Assembly (NCBI GenBank): GCA_052246295.1
Contig: JBQQCO010000029.1
DNA: 29,141 nt
Origin: Piscibacillus sp052246295
GTDB lineage: Bacteria; Bacillota; Bacilli; Bacillales; Alkalibacillaceae
Reading direction: 5' to 3' (one strand)
Shown here: piece after piece, positions 15,150 to 22,294 of the stretch
Numbering within the stretch: position 1 is the stretch's first letter
Layout: each line of letters opens with the position of its first letter
Translations under genes and position numbers: made by a program
Notes under the pieces: generated by a model
What the model was told of the DNA's origin: nothing
Database searches by the model: none
The model's input: only the letters and a program-made list of their open reading frames with translations

Positions 15150-16607
15150 CTATTGATTCTTTATTTCTACTTCTTTTCTTCCAAGAATGAGGTAGTTTAA
15201 TTCTTCTTTATTCATTGATTTAATTTCTCTACGTTTAAATAAATAGAATATAATCCCCAATACCACCCAAACTATTAAGGCAATACGAGATTCAAAACCT
15301 AAAAATGCTGGCGAATTAGGAATTAATAGTAATAATAAAAATACGAGACTAACCATCATACCAAGTGCTGCTAATACTTTCTTAAATGGTGCCACAATGT
15401 TTTTGGAAGGATCAAAGCCCTTTCCTTCTTTCCATTTAAATAAATAGAATGCTGTAAAACATGTATAGAAATATGCAATGGTTACGCCAATAGATGACAT
15501 ATCAACTACCCAAAGTAATACTTCACGCCCAAACCATGGTGCTACCATCGCCACCGCAACTGTGAAAATAATACTCACATATGGTGTATTGTGTTTCGGG
15601 TGTAGCTTCGAGAATGCGCCTGGGATAATCTTAGCGCGTGACATTGCAAATAATAAACGACTTGATGAAATCGTAAATCCATTTAAACCAGTAAAGATTC
15701 CCATCGTTAAAGCTGTCACTAAGATCACAAGACCTAAGACACCTAAAGTATCTTGAATAACTGTACCTGTTCCCCATAAGTGACCTTCAGCGACTACGCT
15801 CTGCCATGGAGTTGCCATTGCAGTTGCAAGAATCATTAAGCAATATAACACAGCTGCAAAAATAATCGCTAACACGATTAACGAAAATGCTTTTTTCGAA
15901 CTAAAGTTGAATTCTTCGGCAGCTTGTGGGATGTTATCAAACCCAACATATGCCCAAGGAGCCATCGCGACAATAACGATAATAGCGGCAAAAGCTGTCT
16001 TTTCAGCTGGGAATTGTGGTGTTACGTTCGAAAATCCAGCACCTGGTTGTGCACCGACAAGAAATGCAAGTAAAATAACTCCTAACACCATGACACTACA
16101 AAAAATGAATTGCATTCTACCTGAAAAACTCGAGCCTTTAATATTAAAGTAACCAAATATAGCTAAAGCTAAAGTAGCTACGATAATTTCCATTCCAAAA
16201 ACTTGCCAATCAGCCACTACGAATAAAGGAATTCGTTCTATAAATGCTGGGAACACAAATTTAAACATGAGTGCAAAAGCTGATGCGTTTAAAGCCACAA
16301 TACATATGTATCCCAATGTTAAAAACCAACCACTAATAAATGCATGTGTCCTTCCTAAACTTATAAACGCGTAAGCAAACTCTCCTCCGGTAACCGGGAA
16401 ACTACGGACTAAGAACCCGTAACTAACTGCAATAACTAACATTAATAGGGCCCCGATCAAGAAACCAATCATAACCCCACTTGGACCTGCATCAGCCATC
16501 CAGTTCGTTGGTTGAACAAAGGCTCCCCAACCAATAGATGACCCTAAGGCAATCGCCCATACCCAATGGGGTTTAAGAGTTTTGGATAATGTCTGTCTAT
16601 TTTCCAA
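15150..16607 (-). CDS. APC-superfamily amino acid permease
   Basis: A 485-residue integral membrane protein with about twelve hydrophobic helices. The first contains GSSIGWGAFVQPTNW, the broken helix that binds substrate in amino acid/polyamine/organocation transporters. A further APC feature is FPVTGGEFAYAF near residue 70. I choose the TTG at 16607, since GGAGG lies exactly 7 nt upstream and the protein then opens MENRQTLSKTLKPHWVWA; the upstream ATG at 16637 has no site. It has its own promoter and terminator and no evident tie to polysaccharide synthesis. It probably imports an amino acid or amine by ion coupling, but the substrate cannot be inferred. Confidence 0.92.
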   Translation of the reverse strand: MENRQTLSKTLKPHWVWAIALGSSIGWGAFVQPTNWMADAGPSGVMIGFLIGALLMLVIAVSYGFLVRSFPVTGGEFAYAFISLGRTHAFISGWFLTLGYICIVALNASAFALMFKFVFPAFIERIPLFVVADWQVFGMEIIVATLALAIFGYFNIKGSSFSGRMQFIFCSVMVLGVILLAFLVGAQPGAGFSNVTPQFPAEKTAFAAIIVIVAMAPWAYVGFDNIPQAAEEFNFSSKKAFSLIVLAIIFAAVLYCLMILATAMATPWQSVVAEGHLWGTGTVIQDTLGVLGLVILVTALTMGIFTGLNGFTISSSRLLFAMSRAKIIPGAFSKLHPKHNTPYVSIIFTVAVAMVAPWFGREVLLWVVDMSSIGVTIAYFYTCFTAFYLFKWKEGKGFDPSKNIVAPFKKVLAALGMMVSLVFLLLLLIPNSPAFLGFESRIALIVWVVLGIIFYLFKRREIKSMNKEELNYLILGRKEVEIKNQ

Positions 16608-16639
16608 AATAATACCTCCAAAAAATATAATCAACATCT

Positions 16640-16667
16640 ATTCTACAATATATATCAAAATTTTCAA
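16640..16667 (-). promoter_or_regulatory. Sigma-A promoter of the APC permease gene
   Basis: Minus-strand TTGAAA (16662-16667), 16-nt spacer, TAGAAT (16640-16645), 32 bp from the TTG start. Confidence 0.7.
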
Positions 16668-16698
16668 AAAATAAAGCAATCCTAAACAAGGATTACTT
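16665..16698 (-). terminator. Terminator of the tagO-like gene
   Basis: On the minus strand AAGTAATCC (16690-16698), loop TTGTTTA and GGATTGCTT (16674-16682) give a 9-bp stem with one G-U pair, then TATTTTTT. It lies 86 bp after the gene and abuts the permease promoter. Confidence 0.85.
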
Positions 16699-16783
16699 TT
16701 AAATAATTATAAATTTGTAAGATTATTAAAAAGGAATTTATATTAAATTTGTGTAACAGGAATTCAATTTCAATGGCATTTGA

Positions 16784-17872
16784 TCACCCTAAATCCTTAG
16801 GATATTTCTTTGGTTTCGCCTTGACAAATTTCTTCAAGAAATTTAGCACAGGTTGCTTCCCACCCATGACTAATCCGACAATTTCAGCAATGATATGAAT
16901 TAATAACAGGACTAAGAATATACTTATAATTGATGCCCCGACTGTGGAATAACTAAAAAATACAGCTAATAGCCCAAACATTCCACTAAAAACATAAATT
17001 AGAATAACGGCACCTTTATGACTTAGACCGGCATCTAATAATTGGTAGTGAAAATGTTTTCGGTCTGCATTCATAATACTTTCACCATTTCGCATTCGGC
17101 GAATGATCGCGAAAATCGTATCAACAATAGGTACAGCTAATACGATGAATGGAATGATAAAACTAAACAATGCGACATTTTTAAATAAACCTAACATGGA
17201 GATAACAGCAACCATATAACCTAAAAAGAGTGAGCCTGAATCACCCATATAAATTTTTGCTGGATAAAAATTAAATACTAAGAAACCTAAATTAGCACCT
17301 AAAATCATGGTACATAATAATGCCACAATCCAATTCCCATCTATAACCGCCATGATGGTAATACTTAATAAAGCAATACTTGCTACTCCTGCTGCTAGCC
17401 CGTCCAACCCGTCGATTAAGTTAATCGCATTTGAAACTGCTAAAATCCAAAAGATGGTTACGACCACACTGAGGTTCCCTAATTCAATATCACCAAAGAA
17501 TGGGATATTAATTTTATCAATTAATAAGTCCGAAGAAATAATAATCAGTGCTGCAAGTCCTTGTCCGGCTAACTTAACCACTGGTTTTAAACTATATTTG
17601 TCATCTAATAACCCAGTCAGAAGCATGACAAATGCCCCAGATATAATGGCAATTTGATATTGGTGATTGGGCCAAAAGATCAGGTATGTTATCATTACAC
17701 TTATAAAAATCGCCACTCCACCTAAATAAGGCTTTTCCATTGTATGAATCTTTCGTTCATCTGGGCAGTCAACGATATTAAATTTTATCGCGATGACACG
17801 AACGATTGGAGTTGTGGCTACTGCTATAATAAATGCTGTTACGCATGCGATGGTTAATAATACAAAATTCAT
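16784..17872 (-). CDS. tagO: Undecaprenyl-phosphate GlcNAc-1-phosphate transferase (TagO/WecA)
   Basis: A 362-residue polytopic membrane enzyme of the MraY/WecA superfamily. It transfers GlcNAc-1-phosphate from UDP-GlcNAc to undecaprenyl phosphate, starting wall teichoic acid and related polymers. Motifs in order: KPYLGGVAIF near residue 47, the DD motif GLLDDKYSLKP near 86, LIDGLDGLAAG near 152, the catalytic NFYPAKIYMGDSGSLFLGY near 201 and the cytoplasmic DRKHFHYQLLDAG near 271. About eleven helices are predicted. GAGGGA precedes the ATG. It is monocistronic and divergent from an LCP gene, linking polymer initiation with polymer attachment. It differs in fold from the PglC-type enzyme at 6795, so the cell has two initiating transferases here. 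Confidence 0.95.
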   Translation of the reverse strand: MNFVLLTIACVTAFIIAVATTPIVRVIAIKFNIVDCPDERKIHTMEKPYLGGVAIFISVMITYLIFWPNHQYQIAIISGAFVMLLTGLLDDKYSLKPVVKLAGQGLAALIIISSDLLIDKINIPFFGDIELGNLSVVVTIFWILAVSNAINLIDGLDGLAAGVASIALLSITIMAVIDGNWIVALLCTMILGANLGFLVFNFYPAKIYMGDSGSLFLGYMVAVISMLGLFKNVALFSFIIPFIVLAVPIVDTIFAIIRRMRNGESIMNADRKHFHYQLLDAGLSHKGAVILIYVFSGMFGLLAVFFSYSTVGASIISIFLVLLLIHIIAEIVGLVMGGKQPVLNFLKKFVKAKPKKYPKDLG

Positions 17873-17908
17873 TTACATCCCTCAATCTATCAATACATAG
17901 CTATAGTA

Positions 17909-17949
17909 ATAATAGCATAGCCATAATACGATTAAAATAATTATTTCAA
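17909..17949 (-). promoter_or_regulatory. Probable tagO promoter
   Basis: Two overlapping readings exist on the minus strand: TTGAAA (17944-17949) 15 nt from TATTAT (17923-17928), and an extended -10 TGCTATTAT (17909-17917). The second is nearer the gene and may be the real one. Confidence 0.5.
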
Positions 17950-17969
17950 ACCTGTAATACTTTATTCGT

Positions 17970-17998
17970 TTGCATTCGACAGCATTTGATTTTATAAT
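17970..17998 (+). promoter_or_regulatory. Sigma-A promoter of the LCP gene at 18038
   Basis: TTGCAT (17970-17975), 17-nt spacer, perfect TATAAT (17993-17998), 39 bp before the start codon. Confidence 0.8.
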
Positions 17999-18037
17999 GT
18001 TATAGTTAACTGATATTTAAGGTGAGGGGAATCCTAA

Positions 18038-19045
18038 ATGATAGGTCGAAAAGAAATAAAAAAACACAAGAAACGAAAGCGAATTAAAAAGGTATTAATA
18101 TCTTTTCTTATATTATTTTTTGTAGCCGCATCAGCAGGTGTTTATTTTGTCTATCAAACACTACAAGCGGCAAGTGAATCATACAATGACTTAGATGGTC
18201 GATATAAATCAGATAAACGTGATGAAGAAGTCTCCGTGAGTAAAGATCCAATTTCCATTCTATTAATGGGTATTGAAGATTATGAGACTGGTGGCGAAAA
18301 TGGACGTACAGATACCTTAATGGTTGTTACTTACGATCCTAAATCTCAGACGTCCAAAATGCTAAGTATCCCACGTGATACATTAGTTGACTTTGTTGGA
18401 ATGGATCGCCGTGATAAAATCAATCACGCCCACGTCTTTGGTGGAAAAGAAATGACGATTCATACCGTAGAGGAATTTTTAGATATTCCAATCGATTACT
18501 TCGCAGCAGTCAATTTTGATGCATTTATTGAAGTTGTTGACATCTTTGATGGTGTAACGGTCAATGTTCCATTTGATTTTGAACAGAAAACGATGGCTCC
18601 AAATTCATATTATGTAGAATTTAAAGAAGGCGAACAGCACGTCAATGGTGAAGAAGCATTGGCCTTCGTACGGATGAGAAAACAAGATCCTCGCGGTGAT
18701 ATCGGTCGTGGTGAACGTCAACAGGAGGTCATTAAAGCCCTATCTGAAAAAGCGATGGATGTCAAAAACGTTACAAAGATTGACGATTTAACTGATGTCG
18801 TTGCTAAACATGTTGAGACTAATATGAAAGTATCCGAGGGGTTAGTAATGTTTAAAAATTTAACAGACTTCGGTCGTGACAATCTTGAATCTATTAATCT
18901 TGAAACATATCCTCAGCGAATTGATAATACAAGTTATCAAATTGCCGATGAACAGTCATTACTAGAAGCTCAACAAGCATTAAAAGAACACTTAAAACTA
19001 GATAACGAGAATGAAAATGAAGAAGTAACTGAAGATCAGAACTAA
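18038..19045 (+). CDS. LytR-CpsA-Psr (LCP) family cell-wall polymer ligase, second copy
   Basis: A 335-residue protein with a strongly basic N-terminus (IKKHKKRKRIKK), one membrane helix (about 20-42) and an extracellular LCP domain. Key blocks are LLMGIEDYETGG near residue 75, GRTDTLMVV, SIPRDTLVD near 110, DKINHAHVFGG near 127 and RMRKQDPRGDIGRGERQQE near 212. A Glu/Asp-rich tail follows. GAGGGG precedes the ATG. The gene is divergent from tagO, so attachment of TagO-initiated polymer to peptidoglycan is a likely job. It differs enough from the LCP protein at 14073 to be a separate paralog rather than a recent duplicate. A strong terminator follows. Confidence 0.94.
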   Translation: MIGRKEIKKHKKRKRIKKVLISFLILFFVAASAGVYFVYQTLQAASESYNDLDGRYKSDKRDEEVSVSKDPISILLMGIEDYETGGENGRTDTLMVVTYDPKSQTSKMLSIPRDTLVDFVGMDRRDKINHAHVFGGKEMTIHTVEEFLDIPIDYFAAVNFDAFIEVVDIFDGVTVNVPFDFEQKTMAPNSYYVEFKEGEQHVNGEEALAFVRMRKQDPRGDIGRGERQQEVIKALSEKAMDVKNVTKIDDLTDVVAKHVETNMKVSEGLVMFKNLTDFGRDNLESINLETYPQRIDNTSYQIADEQSLLEAQQALKEHLKLDNENENEEVTEDQN

Positions 19046-19065
19046 ATATATTACTCGAACTATTG

Positions 19066-19097
19066 ACCTGAGTCCTTTGAAGGGCTCAGGTTTTTTT
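19066..19097 (+). terminator. Terminator of the LCP gene at 18038
   Basis: ACCTGAGTCC (19066-19075), loop TTTGAA and GGGCTCAGGT, followed by six further Ts to 19097, form a strong factor-independent terminator. Confidence 0.92.
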
Positions 19098-19209
19098 ATG
19101 TTTTACAAAATTTTCGGTACAATTTCGTTTTATTTAAGAGAGTGTTAAAGCCGTTTATTTTTATAAATTTGAGGTATATCATGGGTATCTGATCAAGGAG
19201 GTAACAAAC

Positions 19210-19782
19210 ATGAATTGGTATAAAATGCTAAAGACTTATTTTCCCGTTGAAGAGATGAAGTCTAAAAAGCATATTGAAACCCTGTTAAAAGATAAACAAC
19301 ATTGCTACTTTCTAGATTACAGCGCAGATCATGTTATTCTATTCGCCGAATTCGAAGATTTTATTTTTGTTGACTATGTGTATGTTTCAAGTCAATCAAG
19401 AGGCAAAGGAATTGGCAAAAAGATTATCAATAAATTAAAGCAAAAAAATAAAACCATTATTTTAGAAGTTGAACCAATTATTGAATCTGATCCTGATACG
19501 AAGAAAAGAGTTCATTTTTATGAACGTGAAGACTTTAAATTATCCCAGAACATTCATTACAACAAAAACTCGTTATTAACGGGTGAAAAGGTACAACTCA
19601 ATATTATGTATTGGTCGCCACTTCAAGAGAGTGAGCTTTCAGTATTTAGTAAGGTTATAAGAATGTATGAAGAGATTCATACTTATAAAGACAAAGAAAT
19701 TTATGGTCATGAACATGCGAAGGCTCATCAAGTGCTACAGTATCATGAAGAAAAATCAGGAGTGGTTAGTAAAGCGATATAA
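19210..19782 (+). CDS. GNAT-family N-acetyltransferase with C-terminal extension
   Basis: A 190-residue cytoplasmic protein. The acetyl-CoA-binding loop SQSRGKGIGKKIINKL near residue 67 sits after FVDYVYVSS, the usual beta4-alpha3 arrangement of GNAT enzymes, followed by ILEVEP and FYEREDFKL. About 60 residues beyond the GNAT core (from roughly 130) are not recognised and look helical. An AAGGAGGT site precedes the ATG at optimal distance. It lies 21 bp before the YheC/YheD gene and is very likely co-transcribed with it, so the two may act on the same substrate, which is unknown. No convincing promoter was found; the terminator at 19066-19097 separates it from the LCP gene. Confidence 0.85.
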   Translation: MNWYKMLKTYFPVEEMKSKKHIETLLKDKQHCYFLDYSADHVILFAEFEDFIFVDYVYVSSQSRGKGIGKKIINKLKQKNKTIILEVEPIIESDPDTKKRVHFYEREDFKLSQNIHYNKNSLLTGEKVQLNIMYWSPLQESELSVFSKVIRMYEEIHTYKDKEIYGHEHAKAHQVLQYHEEKSGVVSKAI

Positions 19783-19803
19783 CCACTTAGGAGGTTTTAT
19801 TTT

Positions 19804-20880
19804 ATGTTACCAATTTCATCAATACTCAAAAAGAAAAGTAAACCCAAACAGTATGTTGGATGTATGCGAAGTAATAGGAAACCAAAGGAATACTATAAAT
19901 TATTAGCTAAGACATGCGCTCATTATGGACTAACTCTGATCTACTTCACTCCAAAAGGTGTGGATATGGATCGCCACCAAATAAAGGGTAAGGTCTTAAA
20001 GGAAGACGAATGGGTTCCAGAAACTGTTGAAGTACCCATATTTAATGATGTAAACACGATCTTGTATAAACACAAAGATATTGTTCAATATTTAAGACAA
20101 AAAAGTACCCTATCTAATGGACTGATTGGATCAAAAGCGAAACAATATCGATTAGTAAGAGAAGGAGAAAAATTTAAGGACATTGTCATTCCTTATATTA
20201 CAACACAACAACCGGAAAGAATTATGAAATTCTTATCTAAACATCCTGAAGTTATCTTAAAACCTCGTAAAGGAATGAAAGGTGAAAATATCTACCAAGT
20301 TACTAAGTTAAGTAAAGATCAGTATAAAGTCATTTACGATACGAATGAAGAAACCTTAACACATGATGACTTTTTCAAATTACTTTATGACATCGTTTCT
20401 AAGAAAAAGTATATCTGCCAGAAGTATATCAAAACACGAGATGAAAACGATAACCCCTTCGATGTTCGAATTCGTCTTGAAAAGAATATTGAAGGTAAAT
20501 GGCAAACAGCGATTAACTTAGTTCGCATTGCTAGTAACCAAAAAGTTGTTTCAAATGTCGCTCAAGGTGGGTACGTCTCTGAATTAAGGCCTTTCCTTAA
20601 AGTAAATTATCCAGATCAATGGGAAGAGATTGAAGAAAAAATAATTCAGATTGGGAATGAACTACCTGAACACATCGAAGAATTAATCGGTAAAAACTTA
20701 AGTTCATTAGGTATTGATATTGGTCTAGATCCGAATGGGAAACCATATTTATTTGAAATTAACACCTCACCTGGTACTGAATTCGCACTAGGTGAGATTG
20801 CCAACCTTAAAGCAGGTTACTACTATTACCGAATCAATCAACTTAAAAAACAAAACCATCAAAAAACGGAGTCACTTTAA
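19804..20880 (+). CDS. YheC/YheD-family ATP-grasp protein (endospore coat-associated type)
   Basis: A 358-residue cytoplasmic protein of a family found in spore-forming bacilli. The N-terminal third opens with LPISSILKKK and has YVGCMRSNRKPKEYY. The C-terminal two thirds are an ATP-grasp fold with the nucleotide-binding VILKPRKGMKGENIYQV near residue 155, YICQKYIKT, FDVRIRLEKN near 218 and the metal-binding LFEINTSPGTEFALGE near 318. ATP-grasp enzymes join carboxylates to amines or thiols via an acyl phosphate, but the substrate of this family is not known. Some B. subtilis relatives are associated with spores. An AGGAGGT site precedes the ATG. The stop codon lies in the loop of the terminator. 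Confidence 0.9.
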   Translation: MLPISSILKKKSKPKQYVGCMRSNRKPKEYYKLLAKTCAHYGLTLIYFTPKGVDMDRHQIKGKVLKEDEWVPETVEVPIFNDVNTILYKHKDIVQYLRQKSTLSNGLIGSKAKQYRLVREGEKFKDIVIPYITTQQPERIMKFLSKHPEVILKPRKGMKGENIYQVTKLSKDQYKVIYDTNEETLTHDDFFKLLYDIVSKKKYICQKYIKTRDENDNPFDVRIRLEKNIEGKWQTAINLVRIASNQKVVSNVAQGGYVSELRPFLKVNYPDQWEEIEEKIIQIGNELPEHIEELIGKNLSSLGIDIGLDPNGKPYLFEINTSPGTEFALGEIANLKAGYYYYRINQLKKQNHQKTESL

Positions 20881-20894
20881 ATGTGACTCCGTTT
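20864..20894. terminator. Bidirectional terminator between convergent genes
   Basis: AAACGGAGTCAC (20864-20875) and GTGACTCCGTTT (20883-20894) make a perfect 12-bp stem with a 7-nt loop. Ts follow on both strands, so it ends both the ATP-grasp gene and the dehydrogenase gene. Confidence 0.93.
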
Positions 20895-20899
20895 CTTAT

Positions 20900-22213
20900 T
20901 TATAGACTCCAATAATAATAACCTTTCGCCTCTAAGGCTTTTCGGTCTAATACTTCTTTTACATCGACTAATACTTTCTTGTCTTGATCTTTATAAAGGG
21001 AATCAAATGTTGTAAAATCATATTCTTTAAATGTTTCATGCCCCACTGCAATGATGATCGCATCTAAATCTTTTAGCTCACTTTCATCAACCAAGTCGAT
21101 TCCATATTCATTTTTCACTTCATCAGCTTCCGCAATTGGATCGTGAACTAGAACTTCGACATCATAATCACGAAGTTCTTCAATAATATCAATGACACGT
21201 GTATTTCGAACGTCAGCACAGTTCTCTTTAAATGTCATACCTAACACGGCTACTTTCGATTGGCTAATATTTTGTTTAGCCTGAATCATCTTCTTAATCG
21301 TGTTCGAGGCGACGTATTTACCCATACCGTCATTAATTTTACGGCCTGATAAAATAATTTGCGAATGGTAACCTAATTGTTCTGCTTTGTAGGTAAAGTA
21401 ATATGGGTCGACTCCAATACAGTGGCCACCGACTAATCCAGGCGTGAACTTCAAGAAGTTCCACTTCGTACCCGCTGCTTCTAATACCGCTTTGGTTGGG
21501 ATATCCATTTTATTAAAGACCATGGATAGTTCGTTCATAAACGCAATGTTTATATCACGCTGTGAGTTCTCAATAACTTTCGCAGCTTCAGCCACTTTAA
21601 TCGATTCCGCTTCATGAACACCAGCTTCAATAATTGAACTATAAAGCGCTGCTACTTCTTTTAATGTCTCAGCATCAGAACCTGAGACAATCTTGACGAT
21701 TTTAGTTAACGTATTCACTTTATCACCAGGATTAATACGTTCTGGAGAGTATCCCACTTTGAAATCCTCACCGAACTTTAAGCCTGATTGTTCTTCAAGA
21801 ATTGGAACACAAATTTCTTCGGTCGTTCCTGGGTAAACGGTAGATTCATATACGACAATGGATCCTTTTGTTAAATTGCGTCCAACTGTTTTGCTTGCTC
21901 CAATAACTGGATTTAAATTCGGAGTCTTGTCCGAATTAATTGGTGTTGGAACAGAGACAATATGGAATTTACAATCTTCAAGTTCTTGTTCATCGTTGGT
22001 AAACGTCATCGCAGTCTCTTTAAGAGCTTCGTCTCCCACTTCTTGTGTAATATCTATTCCATTTTTATATTTCGTTAATTTTTCTTCATTAATATCAAAT
22101 CCAACAACATCGTACTTCTTAGCAAGTTCAACGGCTAAGGGTAAGCCAACATAGCCAAGTCCAATGACTGAGATTTTTTCTTCTTTTGCTTGTATCTTTT
22201 CAAATAAACTCAT
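20900..22213 (-). CDS. UDP-N-acetylhexosamine 6-dehydrogenase (WbpO/TviB type), second copy
   Basis: A 437-residue paralog of the enzyme at 3433, clearly more than half identical by eye. It has GLGYVGLPLA near residue 17, ESTVYPGTTEE, SPERINPGD, the catalytic-cysteine block GGHCIGVDPYY near 255 and the C-terminal VLGMTFKENCADVRNTRV. It should oxidise a UDP-HexNAc to a uronic acid with two NAD. I choose the ATG at 22213, after AGGAAGG with about 9-nt spacing; an in-frame ATG at 22264 overlaps the promoter and has no site. It stands alone, away from any glycosyltransferase in view, beside two wall hydrolases. It may serve a wall polymer rather than the exopolysaccharide. BY-kinases phosphorylate related dehydrogenases in Bacillus, so it may also be a kinase target. 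Confidence 0.93.
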   Translation of the reverse strand: MSLFEKIQAKEEKISVIGLGYVGLPLAVELAKKYDVVGFDINEEKLTKYKNGIDITQEVGDEALKETAMTFTNDEQELEDCKFHIVSVPTPINSDKTPNLNPVIGASKTVGRNLTKGSIVVYESTVYPGTTEEICVPILEEQSGLKFGEDFKVGYSPERINPGDKVNTLTKIVKIVSGSDAETLKEVAALYSSIIEAGVHEAESIKVAEAAKVIENSQRDINIAFMNELSMVFNKMDIPTKAVLEAAGTKWNFLKFTPGLVGGHCIGVDPYYFTYKAEQLGYHSQIILSGRKINDGMGKYVASNTIKKMIQAKQNISQSKVAVLGMTFKENCADVRNTRVIDIIEELRDYDVEVLVHDPIAEADEVKNEYGIDLVDESELKDLDAIIIAVGHETFKEYDFTTFDSLYKDQDKKVLVDVKEVLDRKALEAKGYYYWSL

Positions 22214-22255
22214 TATTGTTTTCCTTCCTTTTGTACATGGAGTTATTTCTATTCC

Positions 22256-22283
22256 ATTATACACTTTTTAGAGGGAATGAAAA
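22256..22283 (-). promoter_or_regulatory. Promoter of the second UDP-sugar dehydrogenase
   Basis: Minus-strand TTTTCA (22278-22283), 16-nt spacer, perfect TATAAT (22256-22261). The -35 is weak. Confidence 0.55.
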
Positions 22284-22294
22284 AATAGAAAGTA

